Below the pieces are notes generated by a model that did not search any database, was not told the origin of the DNA, and saw only the letters and a list, made by a program, of their open reading frames with translations. 64,000 bases of DNA from Streptomyces sp. HUAS CB01 (lineage in GTDB: Bacteria > Actinomycetota > Actinomycetes > Streptomycetales > Streptomycetaceae). Where the stretch lies: assembly GCF_030406905.1 (NCBI RefSeq), contig NZ_CP129137.1, forward strand, positions 3,085,001 through 3,149,000, given 5' to 3'. Every line of letters starts with the position of its first letter. Positions within the stretch are counted from its first letter, which is position 1. The position numbers and the translations under genes are program-made. Shown piece by piece: positions 1-10,229 of this stretch.

Positions 1-268
1 TTGGTAGGCCATCACCCCACCAACAAGCTGATAGGCCGCGGGCTCATCCTGCACCGCCGGAGCTTTCCACCACCGAGGATGCCCTCAGTGGTCGTATCCG
101 GTATTAGACCCCGTTTCCAGGGCTTGTCCCAGAGTGCAGGGCAGATTGCCCACGTGTTACTCACCCGTTCGCCACTAATCCCCTCCCGAAGGAGGTTCAT
201 CGTTCGACTTGCATGTGTTAAGCACGCCGCCAGCGTTCGTCCTGAGCCAGGATCAAACTCTCCGTGAA
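1..268 (-). rRNA. rrs: 16S ribosomal RNA, 5' end (partial)
   Basis: Read on the minus strand, the sequence ending near 268 begins with the conserved 16S 5' end. It includes the universal AGAGTTTGATCCTGGCTCAG segment (complement at about 243-262), followed by the actinobacterial V1-V2 region. Only about 268 of roughly 1,530 nucleotides are present because the gene runs off the left edge. The helix-loop sequence CGATGAACCTCCTTCGGGAG of the V1 region is typical of Streptomyces. Apparent reading frames across this stretch on either strand are not real. Confidence 0.98.
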
Positions 269-780
269 TGCTTCCCCGTGATCGGGGCGAACACATCACG
301 AGAGCGGAACCAGGAAGAGGAATAGTCTTCCCGGTTCACAGCGTCCTCGCTGTGTTTTCTTCAAAGGAACCTCGACCATCCGAACGGATGGACGGGGTAT
401 CAACATATCTGGCGTTGACTTTTGGCACGCTGTTGAGTTCTCAAGGAACGGACGCTTCCTTCGTACTCACCCGCAGAACATTCTCTCGGGCTTTCCTCCG
501 GGCGCTTCCCTTCGGTGTTTCCAACCCTACCAGATCCGTTTTCCGTTCCGTTCCCGGTTCGGAATTCATTTCCGGTGGCCGTTGGAGGGCCTTTTGTCTT
601 TCGACGTTCTCGACGTTATCAGAATCTTTTGCGACCGAGCTAATCGGCTTCGCGATCCGGATAAGGATTCGAGAGCGGCTCCACGGAAATGTGATTTCCG
701 GTGAGAGCGAGAGAGATTCTAGATGGTGACACTCGAAGCTGTCCACTCCGAGGCAACCGTTTGAATCTACCTCCCCACGC
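269..780 (-). promoter_or_regulatory. rRNA operon leader and promoter region
   Basis: This stretch lies immediately upstream of the 16S 5' end, is richer in A/T than its surroundings and encodes no plausible protein. On the minus strand it contains CCTTGAGAACTCAACAGCG (complement about 428-446), the sequence commonly found in actinobacterial 16S leaders near the processing and antitermination region. A perfect 7-bp inverted repeat CCATCCG/CGGATGG lies at 376-391. More than one promoter is expected for a Streptomyces rrn operon. One good candidate is listed separately, and TAGGGT near 523-530 is another possible -10. Confidence 0.8.
716..745 (-). promoter_or_regulatory. Candidate rrn promoter (TGGACA-18-TAGAAT)
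   Basis: On the minus strand TGGACA (740-745) is separated by 18 bp from TAGAAT (716-721), a good match to the housekeeping sigma (HrdB) consensus. It lies about 450 bp upstream of the 16S 5' end, which fits the distal promoter of a multi-promoter rrn operon. No start site is shown by the sequence. Confidence 0.55.
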
Positions 781-844
781 GTCCCGTGTCAACGGTTCTC
801 GTGGGCGAAGAGGAGACTAGCAGCTCGCACCCCGTGGTCGCACA

Positions 845-1852
845 TCAGCCGGCCGTCGGTACCTCGGCGCTGCGGTCCGAGGCGTCGATGTCGCCTGTAT
901 CGCCTGCTCGGGCGGCCCGGCCGCCGAGGACGTACACGTACGTCAGGAACGCCAGCTCGGCGACGATTCCGATGGTGATCCGGGCCCAGGTCGGGAGGCC
1001 CGAGGGGGTCACGAAGCCCTCGATCACGCCCGAGACGAAGAGGACCAGGGCCAGGCCGATCGCCATGCCGATCGCGGCACGGCCCTGCTGGGCGAGCGCG
1101 GCCCGCCGCGTCATCGGTCCCGGGTCGATGACTGTCCAACCGAGGCGCAGACCTGTGCCGGCGGCGACGAAGACGGCGGTGAGTTCGAGGAGACCGTGCG
1201 GGAGGACGAGTCCCAGGAAGGTGTCGAGTCGTCCGGCGGACGACATCAGACCGATGCCGATGCCGAGGTTGGCCATGTTGAGGAAGAGGATCCAGAGCAC
1301 CGGCACACAGAGGAAGGCGCCGAGGACGAGGCACAGCGCGGCAGCCCGGGCGTTGTTCGTCCAGACCTGGGCGGCGAACGACGCCGCGGGGTGGCTGGAG
1401 TAGTACGTCTCGTACTGCCCGCCGGGACGGGTGAGCTCGCGCAGCTGGTCCGGGGCGGCGATGGCCGCCTGGATCTCGGGGTGGGTGCCGATCCACCAGC
1501 CGATGACGGCGGCGAGGAGCGTGGAGAGGACCGCGGTGGGGACCCACCAGTGCCGGGAGCGGTAGACAGCCGCCGGAAAGCCCTCGGTCAGGAAGCGGAC
1601 CGCATCCCTCCATGAGGCCCGGCGGGTTCCGGTGACGACCGCACGGGCACGGGCGACGAGTTGGGTCAGCCTGGCCGTGATCACGGGGTCCGGGGCACTG
1701 GACTGGATCAGTGAGAGATGGGTGGCGGTGCACTGGTAGAGCGCGACGAGCTCGTCCGCCTCGGCGCCGGTGAGCCGGCGTCCGCGGCCCAGGAGGTGGT
1801 CCAGGCGCTCCCACTCTGCCCGGTGGGTCATGACGAAGACGTCGAGGTCCAT
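845..1852 (-). CDS. Stage II sporulation protein M (SpoIIM/DUF95) family membrane protein
   Basis: This is a 335-residue integral membrane protein. A soluble N-terminal part of about 115 residues starts MDLDVFVMTHRAEW and is followed by at least five hydrophobic segments. These include one around WWVPTAVLSTLLAAVIGWW, a Gly-rich LNMANLGIGIGL stretch and a C-terminal IVAELAFLTYVYVL segment. The layout and the Ala-rich N-terminal helix match the DUF95/SpoIIM family. In Bacillus, SpoIIM acts with SpoIID/P in septal peptidoglycan remodelling. The actinobacterial proteins are more distant and their role is unproven. The gene is divergent from the RDD gene across about 175 bp, and such SpoIIM/RDD pairs are common in actinobacteria. 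The ATG at 1852 was chosen because the family N-terminus begins there; a weak GGAG lies further upstream. Confidence 0.88.
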   Translation of the reverse strand: MDLDVFVMTHRAEWERLDHLLGRGRRLTGAEADELVALYQCTATHLSLIQSSAPDPVITARLTQLVARARAVVTGTRRASWRDAVRFLTEGFPAAVYRSRHWWVPTAVLSTLLAAVIGWWIGTHPEIQAAIAAPDQLRELTRPGGQYETYYSSHPAASFAAQVWTNNARAAALCLVLGAFLCVPVLWILFLNMANLGIGIGLMSSAGRLDTFLGLVLPHGLLELTAVFVAAGTGLRLGWTVIDPGPMTRRAALAQQGRAAIGMAIGLALVLFVSGVIEGFVTPSGLPTWARITIGIVAELAFLTYVYVLGGRAARAGDTGDIDASDRSAEVPTAG

Positions 1853-2026
1853 TATCGGCTGCTGCTCCAGGCACTGATCCGGCCCGATACGGGGGCGGGG
1901 CGTACAACGACTCGTACAACTGCTCGTACTACTGCGGTGCGCTTGCGGGTCAGCTTGGCAGACTTGCGTATCGAGGGGTCGCGAAGGTCGAGGAACGTCT
2001 CGAGGGCAGTGGAGAGGGTGGGCGCC

Positions 2027-2968
2027 GTGAGCGGGGTTGTGACCGGGGATGCCGTCGTACTGGGGCTTCGTCCGGCGAGGCTGCCGAGCCGCGCCCTGGC
2101 GCTTGTCATCGATCTGGCTCTCGTGTGGGCCGCCTACCTCCTGATATCCGTCGGGCTCGCGATCGCGACGGCGTCGCTGGACGAGGCGGCGGGGATGGCC
2201 GTGTCGATCGCGACGTTCGTCCTCGTCCTCGTCGGTGCGCCGATCGCCGTGGAGACGCTCAGTCACGGCCGTTCCCTGGGCAAGCTCGCCTGCGGATTGC
2301 GGGTGGTGCGGGACGACGGGGGCCCGATCCGGTTCCGGCACGCGCTGGTGCGCGGGGCGATGGGGGTGGTGGAGATCCTGATGACCTTCGGGGCCATCGC
2401 CTGCATCGCCTCGCTGGTGTCGGCGCGCGGGCGCCGAATCGGCGATGTGTTCGCCGGGACCCTGGTCGTCCGGGAGCGGGTGCCCGCCGCGCGGTCCGTG
2501 TACGCGCCTCCGCCGCCGCCCTGGTTGATCGGGCGGTTCACGGAGCTCGACCTCTCCGGTGTGCCGGACGACCTGTGGCTGGCGGTACGCCAGTACCTGA
2601 CGCGGTTGAACCAGCTGGACCCGGAGGTGAGCCGGTCGCTGGCCGAGCGGCTGGCCGGTGATCTGGCCGCGTGCACGGGGACGCCCGTCCCGGCCGGGGT
2701 GCCGGCGGGTGCGTTCCTGGCGGCCGTGGTGAACGAGCGGCAGACACGGGACACGCGGCGGGCGTACGCGGCGGCCTCCAGGAACCCGGCGGTGTCGGCG
2801 AACCCTGTTGCAGCGCCCGTGAACCGTGGGGGTACGCCTGCCGCCACCGGTGCCGGGGCCCCGTCCGCGCCGTCGTCGGTTCCGGCGCCGGAACCCGCCC
2901 GGATCGGCGACGACAGCACCGGAGCAGGGGTGGGACCGGCGGCGACGGGGTTCGCGCCGCCCGCTTGA
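2027..2968 (+). CDS. RDD family membrane protein
   Basis: This encodes a 313-residue protein. An N-terminal RDD domain spans about residues 15-150 and has two or three membrane segments: ALALVIDLALVWAAYLLISV, a segment near residues 45-65, and VEILMTFGAIACIASLVSA. The conserved motif GRSLGKLACGLRVVRDDG and the closing RGRRIGDVFAGTLVV are characteristic of the family. The C-terminal half is soluble, helical and then Ala/Pro-rich. RDD proteins are small membrane proteins of uncertain function, some linked to Na+/H+ antiport. The GTG start at 2027 is preceded by GGAGAGGG at 2011-2018. The divergent SpoIIM-like gene suggests a shared membrane function, which is an inference. Confidence 0.9.
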   Translation: MSGVVTGDAVVLGLRPARLPSRALALVIDLALVWAAYLLISVGLAIATASLDEAAGMAVSIATFVLVLVGAPIAVETLSHGRSLGKLACGLRVVRDDGGPIRFRHALVRGAMGVVEILMTFGAIACIASLVSARGRRIGDVFAGTLVVRERVPAARSVYAPPPPPWLIGRFTELDLSGVPDDLWLAVRQYLTRLNQLDPEVSRSLAERLAGDLAACTGTPVPAGVPAGAFLAAVVNERQTRDTRRAYAAASRNPAVSANPVAAPVNRGGTPAATGAGAPSAPSSVPAPEPARIGDDSTGAGVGPAATGFAPPA

Positions 2969-3032
2969 GGGCGGTTCGGGAACCGGCCAGGGCGGTCGTT
3001 CGTGCGGGGCGGCTGTCCGGTCGGGAAACGGA

Positions 3033-3647
3033 TCAGGGGAACACGGAGGGCGGGGTCTCGAGGTCCTCGAGTTCGATGCCGGGGGCCGCGAGAACCACGT
3101 CGCCCGCGATGTGGATCGTGTGCCGCTCGCCGGTGTCCAGGGCGTCGACCTGGTACTCGTCCACGGTCAGAGGGCCGTTGTCAGTGGTGTGCGCTTCACT
3201 CTTCACCAGGGCCCAGGACTGGTCGACGGTCCGGGGGGCGAGGACAGGGTCCGTGAAGGCGACGAGGCGGACGCGGGTGGCGGGGGCACCGGGTGCGAGC
3301 CGGAGCAGCCGGGCGGTCGCGACGAGGAATGCGGGGGAGGTTCCGGTGAAGGCATGGGCGCGGACGTTGCCTTCGGTGGCGTGGGTGCCCGTGGGGTCGG
3401 TGCGCACCCAGGTGACGCCGTCGACAGCGGCCCCCCGGACCTGCCAGCCCGCGGCGTGCAGTTCGAGCCGGATGGGACGGCCGAGTTCGTCGAGTGCCAG
3501 GTCGACGGAGCCCGCGTGGTCGCCGGAAGGGGTGGTCAGCTGGGAGACGTAGCGCCAGCCGGACGGGCCGGGTGCACAGTGGAAGTGCTCTTCACCGAGG
3601 GGGGTGTGATCGTGCGGATCATGGAGCGAATAGCGGCCGCGGGGCAT
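3033..3647 (-). CDS. Conserved hypothetical protein downstream of ahcY
   Basis: This encodes 204 residues from the ATG at 3647 (MPRGRYSLHDPHDHTP) and has no signal peptide or membrane segment. The sequence alternates short beta-like stretches and reads as a compact all-beta protein, for example FHCAPGPSGWRYVSQL, RLELHAAGWQVRG and HTIHIAGDVVLAAPG. I do not recognise a functional family. It lies on the same strand as ahcY, but a strong hairpin (3676-3710) separates them, so it is probably transcribed separately or only by read-through. It converges with the RDD gene, with 64 bp between the two stop codons. Confidence 0.75.
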   Translation of the reverse strand: MPRGRYSLHDPHDHTPLGEEHFHCAPGPSGWRYVSQLTTPSGDHAGSVDLALDELGRPIRLELHAAGWQVRGAAVDGVTWVRTDPTGTHATEGNVRAHAFTGTSPAFLVATARLLRLAPGAPATRVRLVAFTDPVLAPRTVDQSWALVKSEAHTTDNGPLTVDEYQVDALDTGERHTIHIAGDVVLAAPGIELEDLETPPSVFP

Positions 3648-3675
3648 AGGGGGGCCTGACTTCTCCGGAGTACGG

Positions 3676-3710
3676 GGCAGGCCCCCGGCACGGGGGTGCG
3701 GGGGCCTGCC
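3676..3710 (-). terminator. Hairpin terminator downstream of ahcY
   Basis: A perfect 11-bp inverted repeat GGCAGGCCCCC (3676-3686) / GGGGGCCTGCC (3700-3710) with a 13-nt loop lies 84 bp beyond the ahcY stop codon. It lacks a T-run, as is usual for Streptomyces hairpin terminators. Confidence 0.8.
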
Positions 3711-3793
3711 TGGTGCGCTGGTGCCACTGCCCGCCGGGGTCCCCGTCGGCGGGCCGGAACCGGCCTGCTCATCGGGGACCGACCGGCGGTTGA

Positions 3794-5659
<1,866 letters not shown>

Positions 5660-6250
5660 GTGACCAGTCCACGGAACGAGCAGCGGAGGACGAGGCTGCT
5701 CGCCGTGACTGCCTGCCCCACAGGCATCGCCCACACCTATATGGCGGCGGAGAAGCTCGCGTATATGGCGGCGGAGAAGCTCGCGCAGGCCGCGGACGCA
5801 CTCGGCGTCGAGATGACGGTGGAGACGCAGGGATCCATCGGGGCCGAAAACGTACTCTGCGACAACGATGTCAGGCATGCGGACGGGACCATCGTCGCCG
5901 CCGACAAGGACGTGGACCTCAGCCGCTTCACCGGGAAGCGTGTCCTCACGGTCGGGGTGGCCGAGGGCATCGGTCATCCCGAGCGGCTGATCGAACAGGT
6001 GGCCGGCGCGCCGGTCCACACCGGCGGGGCGGGCGGCTCGGCCCCGGGGGCCGCCGGCACGGCGGGAGCGGACCCCGGAGCGCCGGCGGCGGAGGCACCG
6101 GAGGAGGCGGCACGGGGCGGAGCGTGGCGTACAAGTCGCCGATGTTCGGCTCCGGGCACGCGACCCGTCGGCTCCGGGCATGCGAGAGGGCCCCGTACCG
6201 CCTGCGCGGTACGGGGCCCTCTCGTCGGACGGCGGAGAGGCCGTCAGTGA
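5660..6250 (+). CDS. Orphan PTS fructose-type EIIB domain protein with an internal 8-residue duplication
   Basis: The first ~118 of 196 residues form a fructose-type phosphotransferase EIIB domain. It has the phosphocysteine loop LLAVTACPTGIAHTYMAAEK and later CDNDV and VGVAEGIGHPERLIE. EIIB carries phosphate from EIIA to the sugar bound by EIIC. Here no EIIC or EIIA follows. After an Ala/Gly/Pro linker the frame becomes Arg-rich, runs through the terminator at 6183-6224 and stops at 6250, overlapping the convergent transporter gene by 7 bp. The natural 3' end has probably been lost by deletion or frameshift. An exact 24-bp tandem repeat (5738-5785) doubles YMAAEKLA in the first helix. The GTG at 5660 has a good GAGGAG site, so translation is plausible, but sugar transport would need partners encoded elsewhere. 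Confidence 0.65.
   Translation: MTSPRNEQRRTRLLAVTACPTGIAHTYMAAEKLAYMAAEKLAQAADALGVEMTVETQGSIGAENVLCDNDVRHADGTIVAADKDVDLSRFTGKRVLTVGVAEGIGHPERLIEQVAGAPVHTGGAGGSAPGAAGTAGADPGAPAAEAPEEAARGGAWRTSRRCSAPGTRPVGSGHARGPRTACAVRGPLVGRRRGRQ
5738..5785 (+). repeat. Exact 24-bp tandem duplication inside the EIIB fragment
   Basis: Two identical 24-bp units (5738-5761 and 5762-5785) lie head to tail in frame, each encoding YMAAEKLA. They follow directly on the active-site loop, so the first helix of the domain would be lengthened by about two turns. Confidence 0.95.
6183..6224. terminator. Bidirectional hairpin terminator (19-bp stem)
   Basis: A perfect 19-bp inverted repeat (6183-6201 and 6206-6224) with a 4-nt loop lies between the convergent EIIB fragment and the cation-efflux gene. 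It sits 20 bp past the stop of the latter. It falls inside the nominal 3' end of the EIIB frame, which supports the view that the true 3' part of that gene is missing. Confidence 0.9.
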
Positions 6251-7221
6251 GCCGTGTCGGGTCCGGGGCCGCCGGGGGACTTGGCGGGGTCCGCCCCCGC
6301 CGCGGCGGCCTGCTCGTTGTAGATGTCGGGCTCCAGGTAGATGACGCGCGCGATCGGGACGGCGCTGCGGATGCGGTCCTCGGCGGCGTTGATCGCCGTG
6401 GCGACCTGCTCCGCCGTGTTGTCGTGGCGTACCGCGATCTTGGCCGCCACCAGCAGTTCCTCGGGGCCGATGTGCAGCGTGCGCATGTGGATGATGCCGG
6501 TCACCGTGTCGCCGTCGACGGTCGCCGCCTTGATCTTCTCGACGTCCTCCAGGCCGGCCGCCTCACCGAGCAGCAGGGACTTCGTCTCGGCCGCGAGCAC
6601 CAGCGCGATCAGGATGAGGAGGATGCCGATGCAGAGGGTGCCGATGCCGTCCCACACGCCGTTGCCGGTGATCAGGGCGAGGCCGACGCCGAAGAGGGCG
6701 AGGATCAGACCGACGAGCGCGCCGAGGTCCTCGAGGAGGACGACCGGGAGCTCGGGGGCCTTGGCGTGGCGGACGAACTCCTTCCAGGAACGCTTGCCCC
6801 GCAGGACGTTGGACTCCTTGATGGCCGTACGGAACGAGAACGTCTCCGCGATGATGGCGAACACGAGCACACCGATCGGCCAGTACCAGTCCTCGACGGC
6901 GTGCGGGTGCACGATCTTCTCGTAGCCCTCGTAGATCGCGAACATGCCGCCGACCGAGAAGAGCACGATCGAGACGAGGAAGGCGTAGATGTAGCGCTCG
7001 CGGCCGTAGCCGAAGGGATGCTCCGGGGTGGCCGCGCGCTTGGCCTTCTTGCCGCCGAGGAGCAGGAGGCCCTGGTTCCCGGAGTCGGCGACCGAGTGGA
7101 CGCTCTCCGCCAGCATCGACGAGGAGCCGCTGAAGAGGAACGCCACGAACTTGGCTACTGCGATCGCGAGGTTCGCGGCGAGGGCCGCGACGATCGCCTT
7201 GGTTCCGCCTGACGCGCTCAT
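6244..7221 (-). CDS. Cation diffusion facilitator (CDF) family transporter
   Basis: This encodes a 325-residue inner-membrane protein with six predicted membrane segments and a cytosolic C-terminal domain of about 80 residues. The N-terminal region AESVHSVADSGNQGLLLLGG carries the His and Asp metal-site residues of the CDF family. HPFGYGRERYIYAF is the typical loop sequence. CDF proteins export Zn2+ or related divalent metals in exchange for protons; the metal cannot be read from the sequence. The gene starts at ATG 7221, about 110 bp downstream of manA on the same strand, so it may share the manA transcript. The hairpin at 6183-6224 ends it. Confidence 0.92.
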   Translation of the reverse strand: MSASGGTKAIVAALAANLAIAVAKFVAFLFSGSSSMLAESVHSVADSGNQGLLLLGGKKAKRAATPEHPFGYGRERYIYAFLVSIVLFSVGGMFAIYEGYEKIVHPHAVEDWYWPIGVLVFAIIAETFSFRTAIKESNVLRGKRSWKEFVRHAKAPELPVVLLEDLGALVGLILALFGVGLALITGNGVWDGIGTLCIGILLILIALVLAAETKSLLLGEAAGLEDVEKIKAATVDGDTVTGIIHMRTLHIGPEELLVAAKIAVRHDNTAEQVATAINAAEDRIRSAVPIARVIYLEPDIYNEQAAAAGADPAKSPGGPGPDTAH

Positions 7222-7332
7222 GGGTGCGTGGTGTCCCTTCGTTCCTGGCTTCCGTGGGCTCCCGGTCCCGCGGTCCCGGGGGGCCCGCGGTTCCGGCGGG
7301 ACATTGTTGCAGCAGCTCCGGCGGAGGCCGAG

Positions 7333-8484
7333 TCAGACCGCCACGGTGGCCCTGAAGACGGTGCCCGTACCGGACAGTTCGGCCTTTTCGCCTGCGGGCA
7401 CGAACACCGACTGCCCCGGGGCGAGGGTGAGTTCCCCGGCGTTCGGCCGGCCGGCCGTCGCCAGCAGGATCTGCGGGGTGGGCAGGGTGAGGTCCACGGG
7501 GGCCGCGCCTTCCGGCCGTACGAAGCGGGAGAGCCGGAACTCGTCGATCGGGGTGTCGTACAGCTCCTCCCCGGACGGCGACGCCTCGGGCCGCAGGACG
7601 CCGGGGTCGCCCGCCTCGAAGCGTACGACGCGCAGGAGTTCGGGGACGTCGACGTGCTTCGGGGTGAGCCCGCACCGCAGCACGTTGTCGGAGTTCGCCA
7701 TGATCTCCACGGCGAGTCCGCCGAGGTATGCGTGCGGGACCCCGGCGCCGAGGAACAGCGCCTCCCCGGGCTGCAGTCGTACGTGGTTGAGGAGCATGGC
7801 GGCGATGACGCCCGGGTCGCCGGGGAAGTGGTGCGCGGTGGCGGCGAAGGGGGCGTACGCCCCGCCGAGGCGTTCCGCGGCCGCCGTGGCCTCCGCGACG
7901 GTGTGGGCCATCTCCTCCGGGTCCGCGGAGAGGACCGCGGTCAGGACCTCGCGCAGCGCGGCTTCCTCGGGGTGGGCGTGGAGGAGGTCGACGTACGGCT
8001 TGAGCGAGTCGACGTCGAGACCGGAGAGGAAGTCGGCCGCCTCGACGGGCGGGCGGAAGCCGCACAGGCCGTCGAACGGGGTGAGCGCGCACACCAGCTC
8101 GGGCTTGTGGTTGCCGTCCTTGTAGTTGCGGTGGGGCGCGTCGAGCGGGATGCCGGCCTTCTCCTCCGCGGCGAACCCCTCCTGCGCCTGTGCCCGGTCG
8201 GGGTGGACCTGCAGGGACAGCGGCGCGCCGGCGGCGAGCAGCTTGAGCAGGAACGGCAGCCGGGGGCCGAACGCCTCGAGGGCGGGGCGGCCGAGTTCGC
8301 GCGCCGGGTCGGCCCCGATGACGTCGTGCAGGGAGCCGCGGCCGGTCTGCGAGGGGGCGCCGGGGTGGGCGCCCATCCACATCTCCGCCTGTGGCTCGCC
8401 GGTCGGGGCGACGCCGAGGAGTTCCGGGATGAGCGTGGTGGACCCCCAGGCGTAGGGGCGCACGGTGTTGGAGAGGCGGTCCAT
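7333..8484 (-). CDS. manA: Mannose-6-phosphate isomerase, class I
   Basis: This encodes a 383-residue cytosolic zinc enzyme interconverting fructose 6-phosphate and mannose 6-phosphate, the entry step to GDP-mannose. Type I signatures are the N-terminal PYAWGS, the metal-site segments LSLQVHPDRAQA and DGNHKPELV, and GEALFLGAGVPHAYLGG, with LRCGLTPKHVDV following. The ATG at 8484 gives MDRLSNTVRPYAWGS, the usual family start. It lies in a same-strand series with the SIS protein, the Trm112-like protein and manB. The order matches the mycobacterial manA region and points to supply of mannose for cell-wall glycans or protein O-mannosylation (inference). Confidence 0.96.
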   Translation of the reverse strand: MDRLSNTVRPYAWGSTTLIPELLGVAPTGEPQAEMWMGAHPGAPSQTGRGSLHDVIGADPARELGRPALEAFGPRLPFLLKLLAAGAPLSLQVHPDRAQAQEGFAAEEKAGIPLDAPHRNYKDGNHKPELVCALTPFDGLCGFRPPVEAADFLSGLDVDSLKPYVDLLHAHPEEAALREVLTAVLSADPEEMAHTVAEATAAAERLGGAYAPFAATAHHFPGDPGVIAAMLLNHVRLQPGEALFLGAGVPHAYLGGLAVEIMANSDNVLRCGLTPKHVDVPELLRVVRFEAGDPGVLRPEASPSGEELYDTPIDEFRLSRFVRPEGAAPVDLTLPTPQILLATAGRPNAGELTLAPGQSVFVPAGEKAELSGTGTVFRATVAV

Positions 8485-8858
8485 GAGGGGTGATCCTCGA
8501 CTCGGTACGTGGCGGATGCGTGGCTGGTGCGTGTCTGCAGTGTGACCGGTGCGGTGTCGGTCCGGGCGGCGGGTCCGACACGGCCCGGGGCGGGCGGCGG
8601 GTGCGGGGTCCGACACGGCTCGGGTCCGAGGGGCCGGATACCACCAGGTCCGGTCCGGGCACCGGGTTCGGTGGGGTTCCGGGTTCGGTCCGGAATCCGG
8701 GTTCGGTCCGGGCCGCCGCGTTCCATTGTCCGGCCGTGGTCCGTTGTCCGGCCGTGGTCCGTGGGCAGGGCGGGGCGCTGCTGGGGAGCCGGAACGCCCG
8801 GGCCCGGACGCTGATCCGGGGAGGGAACGCTGGTCCCCGGGCCGCAGCCGGCATGCCG
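8485..8858. other. Intergenic region between the SIS gene and manA, with short repeats
   Basis: This is 374 bp of very GC-rich DNA between two minus-strand genes. It contains an exact 18-bp tandem pair (8726-8743, 8744-8761) and three copies of CCGGGTTCGGT between about 8663 and 8708. No gene, RNA or clear promoter was recognised. Confidence 0.55.
8726..8761. repeat. 18-bp tandem repeat, two copies
   Basis: The unit TTGTCCGGCCGTGGTCCG occurs twice head to tail (8726-8743, 8744-8761) in the manA upstream region. It is probably slippage-derived and no function is evident. Confidence 0.85.
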
Positions 8859-9995
8859 TCAGGCGTGGCCGCCGTTGCTCGCGAGAGCCAGATACCCGGC
8901 GGCGAAGTCCGTCACGGCGAGGAGCTCCGCGAGGGTCTCCAGGGCGCTGCCGTCCTCCGGCTCCAGTTCGCTGATGGCGGTGTCGTGGCTCAGCGCGAGT
9001 TCGCGTGCGGCCGGTGCCGCGGTGAACCCGTTGTCCAGGCTGTCCCGCAGCAGCAGGACCCGCGCCCTGACGGCCTGCGGCTCCTCGACGCGGTCGCGGA
9101 AGAAGTCGCCCGGATCCGCCCCTGCCGCGAAGGCGCCCGCGAGGAGCATGCCGTGGGCGGGCAGCGCCTCGGGCAGTTCCGCGGCGATCGCGGGCCGGCC
9201 GGCGAGCTCGGCCAGCACGGCGGCGAACCGGCGGCCGACGGGCCCCGCCGCGCCTTCGGTCCAGATCAGCGGGAGCGTGTCCGCGAACTCGGCCGCGAGG
9301 GTCTTGGCGGGATTGCTGTACGTGGCGATCGCCGGGCCGCAGCGTTCGGCGATGCGGTCGAGCCGGTCGGCCACGCTCTGCATCACCTCCGGGGCGGCGG
9401 CGATCAGACCGACCCGGTCGAGGAGTGCGAGGAGCGGGGTGAACAGGGCCCAGAAGGCGCCGGGGCTCGCCGCGCTGCGGGTCTCCTCGTACTGCTCGTA
9501 CGGCGCCGTCGCCATGGGGACGACGAGGCCGTGGACGCCGTCGACGGCCTCGGAGAGCGGCGAGCGCTGCGGCGCGACGGCGACGACGGTGCAGCCGCGC
9601 CGGTACGCCTGTTCGGCGAGCAGGGCGAGTCCGGGTTCGCTGCCGTCGGTCGTGGCGACGAGGAGCAGGTCGACGGAACCGGCCCAGCCGGGGAGCGCCC
9701 AGCGCAGGGCGCCGGCCGCCGGGGCGACACCGGTGGGGTGGAGGCGGGTGACCGGCGCGGTGGGTCCGGCCAGCTCGGCGAGGAGGTCGGCGACGCCCGT
9801 GGCGGCGGTACCGGAACCCGCGATCAGGACGGCCCGCGGGCGGCCCTCCGGAGTCAGCTCGGCGATGCCCGCCTCCGCTGCGTGCCGGGCGGCGGTACGT
9901 ACGCGCGCCCCTGCCTCCGCGGCGCCGCGGAGCAGACCGCGGCGGTCGGCGCGGGCGAGGGCTTCCGGGGCGTCGAGGAGTGACTCGTCGAGCAT
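8859..9995 (-). CDS. SIS-domain protein (phosphoglucose/phosphomannose isomerase-like)
   Basis: This encodes a 378-residue protein with two SIS-type sugar-phosphate binding halves. The first has VLIAGSGTAATGVADLL and later LLLVATTDGSEPG. The second has CGPAIATYSNPAKTLAAEF, followed by LPEALPAHGMLLAG. The layout matches the bifunctional phosphoglucose/phosphomannose isomerase family and mycobacterial Rv3256c. The canonical catalytic residues are not all evident, so it may be a sugar-phosphate binding or regulatory protein rather than an active isomerase. It lies between manA and manB and starts with ATG 9995, about 50 bp after the Trm112-like gene. Confidence 0.85.
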   Translation of the reverse strand: MLDESLLDAPEALARADRRGLLRGAAEAGARVRTAARHAAEAGIAELTPEGRPRAVLIAGSGTAATGVADLLAELAGPTAPVTRLHPTGVAPAAGALRWALPGWAGSVDLLLVATTDGSEPGLALLAEQAYRRGCTVVAVAPQRSPLSEAVDGVHGLVVPMATAPYEQYEETRSAASPGAFWALFTPLLALLDRVGLIAAAPEVMQSVADRLDRIAERCGPAIATYSNPAKTLAAEFADTLPLIWTEGAAGPVGRRFAAVLAELAGRPAIAAELPEALPAHGMLLAGAFAAGADPGDFFRDRVEEPQAVRARVLLLRDSLDNGFTAAPAARELALSHDTAISELEPEDGSALETLAELLAVTDFAAGYLALASNGGHA

Positions 9996-10046
9996 GGGGT
10001 GGGCCTCCGATTCGCCGAACAGCCGGACAGGTGGGGGGCTTGAGGC

Positions 10047-10229
10047 CTAGGCGGGGCGGCGGGCCTCGTCCACGAGCAGTACGGGGATGCCGTCCCGTAC
10101 CGGGTACGCCAGGCCGCAGTCCTTGCCGGTGCAGATCAGCTCGGGGGATTCGGCAGCCGTCGCGTCGTCGAGCGGCGCGTGGCAGGCCGGACAGGCGAGG
10201 ATCTCCAGAAGGCCGGCTTCGAGCGGCAT
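10047..10229 (-). CDS. Trm112 family zinc-ribbon protein
   Basis: This encodes a 60-residue protein starting [16 protein letters not shown]. Four cysteines in two pairs (C13, C16, C33, C38) form a zinc ribbon, followed by [16 protein letters not shown], the signature of the Trm112/YcaR family. Eukaryotic Trm112 activates methyltransferases. The bacterial small proteins are usually of unknown role. It is the third gene of the manA-SIS-Trm112-manB order conserved in actinobacteria. ATG 10229 was chosen over an upstream in-frame start because the zinc-ribbon family begins here. Confidence 0.92.
   Translation of the reverse strand: MPLEAGLLEILACPACHAPLDDATAAESPELICTGKDCGLAYPVRDGIPVLLVDEARRPA

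Noticed and set aside
1..299. Apparent short coding frames at the left edge
   Set aside because: They lie inside the 16S rRNA gene.
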